A stretch of 35,856 nt of DNA from Chloroflexota bacterium (GCA_005889475.1 VBGT01000052.1:1-35856), one strand, 5' to 3'. Shown: positions 6,904 through 15,365, counted from the stretch's first letter. A program made the numbers and translations. Notes: generated by a model not told the origin, from the letters alone.

Positions 6904-7566
6904 ATGGCGCACCGATTCGCCCGTTTCGCAACGGCGGCCGCGCTCCAGCTAGTGGCGCTGGTGCTCGCGCACGAGCTGGTGTTCCTCGCCCGCTACGGAT
7001 CACGCTTCGGTGAAGCGCTGGTCCACTCCGGGCACGGCGAAGCCTGGACCGCCGCGGTCATGACCAGCGTTGCGCTGGCCATCGCCCTCGGTGCCGCCGG
7101 CGTCTTCCGACTGGCGCGCCTCGGCCTGCTGGTGCATCGACGCGGCCGCGTCCGTGTCGATCGGGCTGCCGCCCGATCCCTGCATTCGAGGTCGTTCCTT
7201 CGTGGCTGGCTCCTGCTCGCGCTGCGGATGGCGATCCTCAGCGTCGCCCTGCTGACGCTCCAGGAGAACGTCGAGCGCTGGTGGATCGGCCAGGTGGCAC
7301 CGGGTCCGGGCATCCTGGTCTCGGCCGAGTACCCGAACGCGCTCTGGATCACGATCGCGGTCGCGTTCGCGATCAGCCTCGTCGCCGCGCTGTTCGAGTG
7401 GCATCGGCGGGTCCTCCTCGCGCGCCTGCGCACCGCGCGCGTTTCGTTGCCGCGCGCGCACGGATCCGCTCCCGCCCGGCCGGGCGTCGTGGTCCGGCCG
7501 CTCACCGAATCTGTCCTCGGGCGCCGATCTGCCCTGCGGGCGCCACCTCCGGCGAGCGCCGCCTAG
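6904..7566 (+). CDS. Four-helix membrane protein at the head of the copper cluster
   Basis: A 220-residue protein with four hydrophobic segments, at about residues 5-30, 43-65, 98-120 and 140-160. The first contains LAHELVFLARYG with a His and a Glu inside the membrane span. The C-terminus is a basic, Pro/Ala-rich cytoplasmic tail. The start is ATG 6904, with TACAGT 7 nt upstream. The next gene begins 74 nt later with its own ribosome binding site but on the same strand, so this may be the first gene of the cluster or a separate unit. No family recognised; the context suggests a role at the membrane in metal handling. Confidence 0.75.
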   Translation: MAHRFARFATAAALQLVALVLAHELVFLARYGSRFGEALVHSGHGEAWTAAVMTSVALAIALGAAGVFRLARLGLLVHRRGRVRVDRAAARSLHSRSFLRGWLLLALRMAILSVALLTLQENVERWWIGQVAPGPGILVSAEYPNALWITIAVAFAISLVAALFEWHRRVLLARLRTARVSLPRAHGSAPARPGVVVRPLTESVLGRRSALRAPPPASAA

Positions 7567-7640
7567 CCCGTCCGCCACACGGGGGTTCTCCGAAGCGCGG
7601 TCGGGCATCACCGCCCGTCGCATCTCGAAGGAGGACGCTC

Positions 7641-8366
7641 GTGAACGTACGTCTGCGATCAGCGCAACTCGCCGGCATAGCTGCCGCCTCGGTCCTGCTC
7701 TCGGTGCTCTCCGCTCCGGTCGCCGCCGCCCACGGCCACACGGCGGCCGGCGGCTTCAACTTCGTCATCGGCTGGGCGGGCGAGCCGGCGCTCGTCGGGC
7801 AGCCGAACGCCGTACAGCTGTTCGTCTACGACCAGGACGAGAAGCCGATCACCGACATCCCCGCCGACGCGATCAGCGTCGTCGCCTCGACCGCGGGCCA
7901 GGACAGCTCGAGCCTGAGCCTGGCACCGGCGTTCGATGTCGCGGAAGGTGTCGGCACCCCCGGCGCGTACAGCGCCGACATCATCCCCACAGCGCCGGGG
8001 GACTACACGTTCCACTTCACGGGCACCATCCAGGGCAAGGCCATCGACGTCTCGATGGCCTCGGGCGCCGAGACGTTCAACGGCGTGGTCGCGCCGGCCG
8101 ACCTCGAGTTCCCGGTCAAGCAGCCGACGCTCACCGAGGTTGGCACACGGCTGGATCGCATCGACGGCCGGATCGAGGCGCTCCAGTCGAGCGCGCCGGC
8201 GCCGGGCGCCGTCTCCGACGCCCAGGTCGCGGCTGCCGCGGTATCGGCCGCCGCCGATCGGGCGTTCCTCACCGGGGCCGTGCTCGGTGGCGCAGGACTG
8301 GTGCTCGCCGTGATCACGCTGGCGCTCGTGCTGCGAGCGCGCAGGCCGGGAGCCGGCTCGGCGTGA
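7641..8366 (+). CDS. Exported, C-terminally anchored protein with predicted N-terminal HGH copper motif
   Basis: A 241-residue protein. The signal peptide ends ...SAPVAAA, so cleavage would expose HGHTAAGG at the mature N-terminus, a free-amine His-X-His sequence of the kind that binds Cu(II). The body (about residues 35-155) looks like an immunoglobulin-type beta domain, with VGQPNAVQLFVYDQDEKPI and GDYTFHFTGTIQGK, similar in style to YtkA/FixH-like domains. A short coiled coil (LTEVGTRLDRIDGRIEALQ) and a single C-terminal membrane helix follow. The GTG start is preceded by GGAGG. It overlaps the CopCD gene by 4 nt (GTGA). Probably a surface copper-binding partner of CopCD. Confidence 0.8.
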   Translation: MNVRLRSAQLAGIAAASVLLSVLSAPVAAAHGHTAAGGFNFVIGWAGEPALVGQPNAVQLFVYDQDEKPITDIPADAISVVASTAGQDSSSLSLAPAFDVAEGVGTPGAYSADIIPTAPGDYTFHFTGTIQGKAIDVSMASGAETFNGVVAPADLEFPVKQPTLTEVGTRLDRIDGRIEALQSSAPAPGAVSDAQVAAAAVSAAADRAFLTGAVLGGAGLVLAVITLALVLRARRPGAGSA

Positions 8367-10369
8367 TCTTCGCTCGGAGGCGGGCCGGCCTGCGCCAGCT
8401 CGCCAGCTCGGTCCTCGTACTCTTCGCGGCCCTCGCGGTCCTGGTCTCGACGCCGGCGATCGTCTCCGCGCACGCCCTGCTGCACGCGTCCGACCCCCCG
8501 GCGGGCTCGACGCTGGGCAGCGCACCGTCGGTCGTGACGTTGACGTACGGCGAGACGCCGGACGTGCGCCTGACCTCGGTCAAGGTGCTCGACTCGAGCG
8601 GGAACGATCACGTCGCCGGGCTGATCGAGGCGCTGACCGACCCGCCCAACTCGATTCGCGTGCCGATCGGGCCGCTTGCGGACGGCGCCTACACCGTCTC
8701 CTGGCGAACCGTGTCGGCCGTCGACGGCCACGTGTCCGCGGGCTCGTTCGTATTCGGCATCGGCGTGGCGCCGCCATCGAGCCCGGCCGACCAGGAGGGA
8801 GTCGGAACCAGCCAATCAGGCTCTCCACCGGGGATCCTCGCGCGTTGGATCCTGTACCTGGGCCTCGTCGCCCTGATCGGAGCTGCGTTCGTCGCCGTCG
8901 CGGTGACCAGGCGGTCCGTACCGGACCTCTTGTCCATGGCCGCCGTCGGCTGGATCCTCACCGCCATCGGGACGGTCGGCGTCGTCGCGGTCCAGTGGGC
9001 CGAAACGGGGGCCCCGATCGAGGAGCTGCCGGGGACGTCGGTCGGCGTCAGTGCGTTGGCCAGGCTCATCGCGCTGGCGGTGATGGGCGCGACGCTTGTC
9101 GGCCTCTCGGCGGTGCCCCGGCTCGGTGGCCGGCGCGGTTGGCTGCTCGTCGGGCTCGCTTCGATCGGTGGGCTGGCAGTCGACGTCGCGACCGGGCACG
9201 CCGCTGCCGGATCGGGTTGGCTCCCACAGATCCTCGTGCAGTCGCTCCACGGGCTTGCGGCCGCCGGCTGGATGGGTGGCCTCGCGGGCCTCCTGGTCGC
9301 TCTTCGGACGACGCCGCCGGAGGACCGGCTCGTCACCGCGCGCCGCTTCTCCTTCTGGGCGGGAATCGGGCTCGTCGTCGTGATCGTGACCGGTGCGATC
9401 CGGGCGCTGGTCGAGGTCGGCACCCTGGAGGCGCTCGTTGGCACGTCATTCGGCGTGGTCGTGCTCCTGAAGAGCGCCGGGCTGCTCGCCCTCGGTGCCC
9501 TGGGTGCCTTCAACCGCTTCGTGACGCTGCGTAACGCAGCGAACTTCGTGGGGCGGATGCGGCGAGTCGGTGGGGCCGAGATCACCCTGGCCGTCGTCGT
9601 CCTCGGCCTGTCGGCGCTCCTCGTCAACCAGACACCGCCGACGTCGGCAGTGGCGAATCCGGCGCCCGTCGCCCAGCCGATCGTCGCGACCGGCAACGAC
9701 TTCGGGACGAGCGTTCGAGCTCGTCTCGTCGCGACTCCCGGGGCGGCCGGCTCGAACGAGTTCGACCTCGCGCTCACCGACTACGACACCGGTGAGCCGC
9801 TCGATGCCGATGGCGTCGCGCTGCGGTTCCAGATCGCCTCCCAGCAGGGCGTTGCGCCCTCGACGCTGCAGCTGACCCGCTCGGCAGCGGGCCGTTTCAC
9901 CGCGACCGGCGCGAACCTGTCGATCGACGGGATCTGGCAGCTCACCGCGACCGTGACGGTCGGCGGCAGCGCCGTCGACGTGCCGCTGCTCGCCGCGACA
10001 ACGGTGGCCTCGGAGCCCGTCCAGTCGCTGGTCTCAGCCGGGCTGCCCACCATCTATACCGTCCAGCTCGGCGCCGGGCGAACGGCGCAGGTCTACCTCG
10101 ACCCGGGCGGGCCCGGGCCGAACGACTTCCATGTCACCTTCTTCGACGCCGCGGGGGCAGAGCTCCCGACGACGTCGGCAACCATCGCCGCGTTCCCCGA
10201 GGGTGGGGGAGCGGCGCTTCTCACGCCGCGCATGCTCGAGCCAGGGCACTTCGTTGCGTCCATCGACGCCGTGGCCGGCCAGCTCACCGTCGACATCCTC
10301 AGCCCGCTCCCGGAAGGCTCCGGCGGCGGCAACCTCCATGTCCATGTCACCATCGAGGTCTCGTCATGA
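8363..10369 (+). CDS. CopC-CopD fusion copper transport protein (YcnJ-like)
   Basis: A 668-residue protein. A signal peptide ends at A36, giving mature N-terminal H37 (HALLHASDPPAGS). The CopC domain covers about 37-135 and includes D121-G-H123 (SAVDGHVSAG), the other usual half of the Cu(II) site. The CopD domain of about eight helices covers about 155-425, with GWLPQILVQSLHGLAAAGWMGG and FNRFVTLRN typical of the family. A further extracellular region (about 440-668) ends in the His-rich NLHVHVTIEVSS. Fusions of this kind take copper across the cytoplasmic membrane. The gene starts in a GTGA overlap and ends in an ATGA overlap, so it is central in the operon. Confidence 0.92.
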   Translation: MIFARRRAGLRQLASSVLVLFAALAVLVSTPAIVSAHALLHASDPPAGSTLGSAPSVVTLTYGETPDVRLTSVKVLDSSGNDHVAGLIEALTDPPNSIRVPIGPLADGAYTVSWRTVSAVDGHVSAGSFVFGIGVAPPSSPADQEGVGTSQSGSPPGILARWILYLGLVALIGAAFVAVAVTRRSVPDLLSMAAVGWILTAIGTVGVVAVQWAETGAPIEELPGTSVGVSALARLIALAVMGATLVGLSAVPRLGGRRGWLLVGLASIGGLAVDVATGHAAAGSGWLPQILVQSLHGLAAAGWMGGLAGLLVALRTTPPEDRLVTARRFSFWAGIGLVVVIVTGAIRALVEVGTLEALVGTSFGVVVLLKSAGLLALGALGAFNRFVTLRNAANFVGRMRRVGGAEITLAVVVLGLSALLVNQTPPTSAVANPAPVAQPIVATGNDFGTSVRARLVATPGAAGSNEFDLALTDYDTGEPLDADGVALRFQIASQQGVAPSTLQLTRSAAGRFTATGANLSIDGIWQLTATVTVGGSAVDVPLLAATTVASEPVQSLVSAGLPTIYTVQLGAGRTAQVYLDPGGPGPNDFHVTFFDAAGAELPTTSATIAAFPEGGGAALLTPRMLEPGHFVASIDAVAGQLTVDILSPLPEGSGGGNLHVHVTIEVSS

Positions 10370-10806
10370 CTCCACGCCGATATCGGCTGCTTCCCCGCGC
10401 CTATCTCGCCGCCCGTGCGCTCGGGCTTGTATTCGCGCTGGCGCTCGCCGCCTGCTCGCCCGGCCAGTCGCAGACGACGCTCGGCCCGCGCCCGTCGTCG
10501 CCGGCGCATGTCGAGATCGTGCAACCCACCCCGAGCTCGACCCTGACCGGCACGACGGTGCACATCGTGCTGAAGCTGGCCGGGGCGACGATCGTCAGCC
10601 AGACGACGACGGCCATCAAGCCCGACGAGGGCCACGTCCACCTGTACGTCGACAATGTCCTTGTGTCGATGAACTACGGCCTGGAGCAGGACATCACCGT
10701 CCCTGCCGGCACCCACGTGCTGAAGGCTGAGTTCGTGGCCGCTGACCACGCGCCGTTCGACCCGCGCGTGTGGTCCACCGAGACGATCTTCACCGTGCGC
10801 ACGTGA
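10366..10806 (+). CDS. Lipoprotein with His-containing beta domain
   Basis: A 146-residue protein with a signal peptide and lipobox LALAAC, so it would be lipid-anchored outside the cytoplasmic membrane. The mature part looks like a single Ig-like domain: VEIVQPTPSSTLTGTTVHIVLKL, then EGHVHLYVDNVLVSMNYG, then a Gly-Thr-His strand and an ADHAPF loop. The His residues in GHVHLYVD, GTHVL and ADHAPF could coordinate a metal. The layout recalls DUF4399-like domains, but I do not claim membership. The start lies in an ATGA overlap with CopCD and the stop in a GTGA overlap with the next gene. Confidence 0.75.
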   Translation: MTPRRYRLLPRAYLAARALGLVFALALAACSPGQSQTTLGPRPSSPAHVEIVQPTPSSTLTGTTVHIVLKLAGATIVSQTTTAIKPDEGHVHLYVDNVLVSMNYGLEQDITVPAGTHVLKAEFVAADHAPFDPRVWSTETIFTVRT

Positions 10807-11588
10807 GGTCCGACCGCCGGGGCGGCTGGCTCCTCATTCTCGCCGGCGGCGCGCTCGCGCTCGCGCTACAGGTCGCCGCCCCGGTCGGGGTGCCGCTCTA
10901 CGACGGCGTCGTCGTGGCGGAGCCGTACCGGTATCTCCACCCGACCGGCGGCCAGGCCGGTGACCCGACCTCCGCCACTGATGAGAAGCCGATTTCGGGC
11001 AATCAGAGTCCGTTCTTCGCGGCGGCCACCGAGGAGAGCCCACCGCAGGCGCAGCTCGTGGCGATGGACGACGCGTTCCAGCTGAACCCTGGGTCGACGC
11101 ACTTGAACGTGTCCATCACGGCGGTCGACCCGGTCGCGCCGCCGACCAACGGCACGATCGCGGGCAACGTCTACCGCTTCGCGGTCACCGACGATGCCGG
11201 CCGGCCCCTGGCGCCGAAGACGTGCGATGGCTGCCGGACGCTCGTCCTGCGTGCCCCTGACGGTGTCACGGAAGGAAGGGTCCAGCACTTCGCCGACGGC
11301 CTCTGGACCGACGTGGTGACCGACCACGCGGTCGCGTCGATGTACCAGTCGAACCTGAACGCCCTCGGTGACTTCGCGGTCGTCACCTCTGGCACGGGCC
11401 CCAATGGTGGCCTCGATCCGCTGCTCTTCGGCGGAATCGCCCTGGTCGCGTTCTTCGCGGTGGTGGCCGGACTGTTCTGGTATCGACGCCGCCCGCCGCC
11501 CGTTACGGTCGTCCGACTCGGTCCCGGACGGGGCCGCATGCCATCGAAGCGTCGGGGGCCGCGCCGGCCCCCGACCGGGAGGTCCTGA
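10803..11588 (+). CDS. Bitopic extracellular protein of the copper cluster
   Basis: A 261-residue protein with an N-terminal hydrophobic helix (GGWLLILAGGALALALQVAAP), an extracellular region of about 180 residues and a C-terminal membrane helix (LLFGGIALVAFFAVVAGLFWYRRR) followed by a basic tail. The ectodomain contains KTCDGCRTLVLRAPDGV, a CxxC pair that could bind metal or form a disulfide. No family recognised. The GTG start at 10803 overlaps the preceding stop by 4 nt. Only 2 nt separate its stop from the next ATG, although that gene also has its own GGGAGG. Confidence 0.75.
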   Translation: MRSDRRGGWLLILAGGALALALQVAAPVGVPLYDGVVVAEPYRYLHPTGGQAGDPTSATDEKPISGNQSPFFAAATEESPPQAQLVAMDDAFQLNPGSTHLNVSITAVDPVAPPTNGTIAGNVYRFAVTDDAGRPLAPKTCDGCRTLVLRAPDGVTEGRVQHFADGLWTDVVTDHAVASMYQSNLNALGDFAVVTSGTGPNGGLDPLLFGGIALVAFFAVVAGLFWYRRRPPPVTVVRLGPGRGRMPSKRRGPRRPPTGRS

Positions 11589-11590
11589 TC

Positions 11591-13012
11591 ATGATCATCG
11601 CGCGTCGGCTCGGAGGCCGGCTGGCGGCGCTTGGCCTCATCTTTACGCTCGCCGCGGCGACGGCCGGTTGCGGCGACGCCACGCGGTCGGCCAGCACGGA
11701 CCCGATCCGGATCGGAGCGGTCTTCCCGATCTCGAGCAACGCCGCCTCGCTGGCCGGCCCGGAGCTCACTGGTGTCCGCATTGCCGCGGACCAGGTCAAT
11801 GCCGACGGTGGGATCGCCGGGCGGAAGGTCGAGCTCGAGGTCAGGGACCTCCGAGCCCGCTCGGAGGCCGACGCGGTCATGCGTGACCTGCGAGACCGGG
11901 GCGTCCAGGTCGTCATCGGCGCGTACTCGTCCGACCTGTCGATCGCGGCCAGCGACGCCGCCGATCGTGCCGGCCTCCTGTACTGGGAAGCCGGCGCCGT
12001 GGCGGATCGACTGACGGGCCGCGGCCTGCCGATGGTCTTCCGCGTCGGGGCGAGTGGGACCAACCTCGGTTCGAACTCTTCGGAATTTGCCGCCACGGAG
12101 CTCGCGAGCCGCCTCGGCAAGGCGGTGTCGGCGCTGCGGATCGGCATCGCCGTTGCCGACGACGAGTACGCCCACTCCGTCGCCGACGCCGCCGAGGCGA
12201 CGGCCCGCCAGCGGGGCATGCCGGTCGTCGTGCGCCGCTCGTACAACCTCACCGTCCCGAACTGGCCCAGCGTCATGGCGGACCTCGCGGCGGCCCGGCC
12301 GGACGTCCTGATCCTCGCCTCGCACATCCCCGACGGCATCGCGTTCCGGCAGGCGATGCTCGCCTCCGGGCTCAAGGTGGGCGCGCTGATCGGCTCGACG
12401 ATGGCCGAGTGCGACCCGGACTTCGCCGGCGAGCTCGGCGCCGACGCGATCGGCATCTTTGCCTCCGACCGGCCGACGGCGGGCTTCCAGGCAGGGGCGC
12501 TCGGTTCGGAGGCAGCCGCCGCCTACGCGAGATTCGCCGCGGACTGGGCGAAGGCCACGAAGGACAGCGCGGGATCCGGCGACCAGTCGGGCGGCGGCTA
12601 CGGCGATGACGAGGCGGGCGACCGGTACGGCGCGTCTGAGTACACGATCCATGGCCCGGCAGAGGAGGCTACGGCCGAGCAATCGGAGGAGGCGCTTGCC
12701 GGCTTCTCCGCGGCGTGGGCGCTCTTCAGACACGTCCTTCCGGTCGCGGCGAACACCGCCGGCTCGGGCGCTGGCGGCGGTGCGACGTTCGACGCGCCCG
12801 CCGTCGCGGCGGCCGCGCGCACCGTCGACCTGGCGGAGGGGTCGCTGCCCAACGGCGCCGGCCTGCGCTTCTCGTCCGATCCGGCCACCCTGGGCCAGAA
12901 CGAGCGCGCCGCGGCCGTCATCTGGCAGTGGCAGGCCGTACGGACCTACGCCTTCGTCTGGCCGCCGACCTATGCGACGGGTGACGTCGCCTTCGTGCCC
13001 CTGGCGCGATGA
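11591..13012 (+). CDS. Type-1 periplasmic binding lipoprotein (LivJ / branched-chain amino acid family)
   Basis: A 473-residue lipoprotein (lipobox AATAGC). The family opening is DPIRIGAVFPISSNAASLAGPELTG, then RIAADQVNADGGIAGRKVEL and VQVVIGAYSSDLSIAASDAADRAG. These are typical of solute-binding proteins of hydrophobic amino acid ABC transporters and of receptor-type sensors with the same fold. A Gly/Asp-rich insertion (about residues 325-365) is unusual. No permease or ATPase gene lies beside it, so it may be a ligand receptor rather than part of a transporter. A GGGAGG sits 8 nt before the ATG. The stop overlaps the CPBP gene by 4 nt, placing it in the copper operon. Confidence 0.85.
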   Translation: MIIARRLGGRLAALGLIFTLAAATAGCGDATRSASTDPIRIGAVFPISSNAASLAGPELTGVRIAADQVNADGGIAGRKVELEVRDLRARSEADAVMRDLRDRGVQVVIGAYSSDLSIAASDAADRAGLLYWEAGAVADRLTGRGLPMVFRVGASGTNLGSNSSEFAATELASRLGKAVSALRIGIAVADDEYAHSVADAAEATARQRGMPVVVRRSYNLTVPNWPSVMADLAAARPDVLILASHIPDGIAFRQAMLASGLKVGALIGSTMAECDPDFAGELGADAIGIFASDRPTAGFQAGALGSEAAAAYARFAADWAKATKDSAGSGDQSGGGYGDDEAGDRYGASEYTIHGPAEEATAEQSEEALAGFSAAWALFRHVLPVAANTAGSGAGGGATFDAPAVAAAARTVDLAEGSLPNGAGLRFSSDPATLGQNERAAAVIWQWQAVRTYAFVWPPTYATGDVAFVPLAR

Positions 13013-13656
13013 CAGCCATCTCCGCACCCTTCCGCCACGCCACGAGGAGTTCCCTCGACGCGTGGCGCAACGCAGCGCTCGTCAGCGCGGGCCTCGCGGC
13101 GGTCACGGTCGCGCGTTGGGCGGCGACGCGCGCCGGCCTCGATGCGCTCGCCGTCGGCGCCGTGTTCGGCCTCGCGCTCCTGCTCCTGGCAGCGCCCGGC
13201 CCCCGGGATCGGGCCCTGGCAACGAGGGTGACCAGGATCGACCTGGGGCAGCTGTCCCGGGCCGTCGTGATCGGCGTCGTGGTTGGTCTCACCCTCGTTG
13301 CAGCAGCCGTCATCGGTCCTGTCCTCGGTGGCTCGACCCGGATCCCCGGCGTCGGCCGGCCGGACCTCGCGTTCCTGCCCTGGGCGCTCGTCACGATCCT
13401 CGTCGCGAGCGCCGAGGAGGCGGTCCTCCGTGGCGTGCTCTTCGACCGCGTCGCCCGCGCCGGCGGGACCCCACTTGCCATCGCCGTCACGACGGTGGCG
13501 TTCGCGCTCCTGCACGTTCCGCTGTACGGCTGGCATGTGGTTCCGCTCGATCTCGCGGTCGGGCTCGGTCTCGGCGGCCTGCGCGTAGCGACTCGGAGCG
13601 TCGCCGCGCCCGCCGCCGCGCACGCCATCGCCGATCTGGCGACTTGGTGGCTCTAG
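13009..13656 (+). CDS. CPBP family intramembrane glutamic protease (CAAX/Abi type)
   Basis: A 215-residue membrane protein with the family signature: E136-E137-x3-R141 (AEEAVLRG), FALLH with H169, and a third motif containing H205 (AAHAIADL). These residues form the active site of Rce1-like intramembrane proteases. About six hydrophobic segments are visible. Bacterial members act in prenyl-protein processing, bacteriocin immunity or cleavage of membrane-anchored regulators; the substrate here is unknown. It is the last gene of the cluster, beginning in an ATGA overlap with the binding-protein gene. Its TAG shares the palindrome CTAG with the stop of the convergent antiporter gene. Confidence 0.88.
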   Translation: MTAISAPFRHATRSSLDAWRNAALVSAGLAAVTVARWAATRAGLDALAVGAVFGLALLLLAAPGPRDRALATRVTRIDLGQLSRAVVIGVVVGLTLVAAAVIGPVLGGSTRIPGVGRPDLAFLPWALVTILVASAEEAVLRGVLFDRVARAGGTPLAIAVTTVAFALLHVPLYGWHVVPLDLAVGLGLGGLRVATRSVAAPAAAHAIADLATWWL

Positions 13657-14906
13657 GCGCGTCCCGGGCCGAGATCCGCATCGGGCGCCAGCGCGCGTGA
13701 GCCCGTTCGGGCGACGACCAGCTCCGCCGTCGTGCCCTGCGCGAACAACGTGAACAGCACGACGCCGAAGGCGATCTGCTGGAGCAACGCCCGCTGCGGG
13801 AAGTCTGCCGGGAGCGAGAGCGCCATCGCGACCGCCACGGCGCCGCGCAGGCCCGCCCAGAACATGACGTGGAGCCAGCCGATCGGCGGCTTGGGCCAGT
13901 GCGCCCGCTCGCCGATGAGCTGGGCGATCCCGCCGAGCAGCCCGTACACGACGACGACCCGGGCGACCAGGATGCCCACCAGTCCCCAGAGGATCGACGA
14001 CGCGCCCGCAAGGAGATCACCGACCGAGATCGCCAGCCCGACCAGCAGGAACGCGAAGGCGGTGAGCAGGAACGCGATCAGCTCCCAGACCACATCGAGC
14101 GCCTCGAGCGCTCGCGGGCTGAGCCCGACGGAGCGCCCGTAGGTCCCGATCACCACCCCGGCGACGACCGTGGCGATGATCCCGGACTGACCGAGGCCGT
14201 CGGCCAGCAGGTAGGTGCCATAGGCCGCGGCGATCGAGATCGTCAGCTCGATCGCGAGGTCGTCGATGAGGGCGATCAGGCGCGATGCGAGCCAGCCGGC
14301 CGCGAGGCCGATGCCGATGCTGGTCACGACCGCGATCGCGATTGCCTCCGCCGTCTCCGACACGGAGCCCCCGCCCGAAATCGCGGCGACCGTCGCGCTG
14401 AACAGCACGAGCGCCGTGCCATCGTTGGCCAGGCTCTCGCCCTCGACCAGAGTCGCCAGACGGCGCGACACGCCCAGGCGCCGGAACGTGGCGATGACGG
14501 CCACGGGATCGGTCGCCGCGACCATCGCTCCGACGACCATCCCGAGCTCGAACGGCAGGCCGGTCGCCGCGCGCAGCACGAGGGCGACGATGAGCGCCGA
14601 GATCACGACCCCGGGCGCGGCGAGCAGGACGATCCAGCCGAACGTCCGGCGCAGGTGCTCGAGATCGAGGCGGAGCGCGGCCTCGAAGACCAGGCCGGGC
14701 ACCAGCACGAGCAGCACCAGTTCGGGCGTCACCTCGATCGTGCCGCGAGGGAGCAGCGCGCCGGCGACGAGGCCGAGCACGACGAGCGTTACCGAGTACG
14801 GGACGCGGAGCCGGGCGACGACGAGCGCGGCCAGCGCGGCGACCGACAGCAGCGCCACGACGGCCCGGATGGCGTCGAGTGTCGCCGTGCTCCCGGTCTC
14901 GGCCAT
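13653..14906 (-). CDS. Cation:proton antiporter, NhaP/CPA1 type
   Basis: A 417-residue membrane protein with about 12 helices. Family motifs are ATDPVAV (131-137, with ion-site Asp133) and ESLANDG, giving the N161-D162 pair that marks electroneutral CPA1 Na+/H+ exchangers. GLRGAVAVAMALSLP lies near the C-terminus. There is no long cytoplasmic C-terminal regulatory domain, so it is a minimal exchanger for Na+ (or K+)/H+ homeostasis. The ATG is preceded by GGGAGG at short spacing. The gene converges on the copper cluster with a 4-nt overlap of the stop codons. Confidence 0.9.
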   Translation of the reverse strand: MAETGSTATLDAIRAVVALLSVAALAALVVARLRVPYSVTLVVLGLVAGALLPRGTIEVTPELVLLVLVPGLVFEAALRLDLEHLRRTFGWIVLLAAPGVVISALIVALVLRAATGLPFELGMVVGAMVAATDPVAVIATFRRLGVSRRLATLVEGESLANDGTALVLFSATVAAISGGGSVSETAEAIAIAVVTSIGIGLAAGWLASRLIALIDDLAIELTISIAAAYGTYLLADGLGQSGIIATVVAGVVIGTYGRSVGLSPRALEALDVVWELIAFLLTAFAFLLVGLAISVGDLLAGASSILWGLVGILVARVVVVYGLLGGIAQLIGERAHWPKPPIGWLHVMFWAGLRGAVAVAMALSLPADFPQRALLQQIAFGVVLFTLFAQGTTAELVVARTGSRALAPDADLGPGRA

Positions 14907-15006
14907 CGTCCTCCCTCGAACGCACCGGACTCACCCAGCCCGGTCGTTGCTGCGCCGCACCGATGCCTGCCGGAGGGTACTGCCCCGCACCGGACCGAAG
15001 TACGGC

Positions 15007-15035
15007 TTGGAAGCCCAGGAGCGCGTCCCTACCGT
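15007..15035 (+). promoter_or_regulatory. Promoter for the small HTH gene
   Basis: TTGGAA (15007-15012) and TACCGT (15030-15035) are separated by exactly 17 nt. The predicted start near 15042 gives a leader of roughly 80 nt. This is one of few places in the window with a recognisable -35 box. The rest of 14907-15125 shows nothing coding. Confidence 0.45.
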
Positions 15036-15125
15036 CCCATCGACGACGAGTGCCGGCGCAGGCATCGTCGCGAGGTGTCGACTGCGCGAGACCACAACGG
15101 TCCACCTCCGGAAAGGCACCACTGG

Positions 15126-15320
15126 ATGGGCTCGATGGCTTTGAACGAGCTTGGCAAGATGCTCACCGCCGCCGAAGTCGCGGAGATGCTCCATCTCCAC
15201 GTCAATACGGTGAAGCGCCTCGGCGATCGCGGCGAGCTCAAGTACTACCGCGTCTGCAAGCGGGGCGATCGTCGCTTCCTGCTCGAGGACGTCCGCCGCT
15301 TCCTCGACCAGAATCGCTGA
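15126..15320 (+). CDS. Small helix-turn-helix DNA-binding protein (excisionase / MerR-like)
   Basis: A 64-residue protein made almost wholly of an excisionase-family winged helix: MLTAAEVAEMLHLHVNTVKRLGDRGELKYYRV, followed by the wing RGDRRFLLEDVRRFLDQ. Such proteins bind DNA as adaptors in recombination or as short transcription regulators. With no integrase or attachment site nearby, a regulator of nearby or distant genes is more likely than a phage excisionase. A GGAAAGG lies 9 nt before ATG 15126; a second ATG at 15135 is possible. Two hairpins follow the stop codon. Confidence 0.85.
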   Translation: MGSMALNELGKMLTAAEVAEMLHLHVNTVKRLGDRGELKYYRVCKRGDRRFLLEDVRRFLDQNR

Positions 15321-15325
15321 CCGGC

Positions 15326-15345
15326 GGCGAGGGGTCGGCCTCGCC
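15326..15345 (+). terminator. Hairpin 5 nt after the HTH gene
   Basis: GGCGAGG (15326-15332) pairs perfectly with CCTCGCC (15339-15345) around a 6-nt loop. No U-run follows. Its position directly after the stop codon suits transcription termination. Confidence 0.5.
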
Positions 15346-15365
15346 TGACAAGCCGAATTCCCAAA

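Noticed and set aside
11591-13012. Complete branched-chain amino acid ABC transporter
   Set aside because: Only the binding protein is present; no permease or ATPase genes are in the window.
15126-15320. Excisionase of an integrated element
   Set aside because: No integrase, attachment repeat or phage gene is nearby, and the flanking genes are housekeeping-like.
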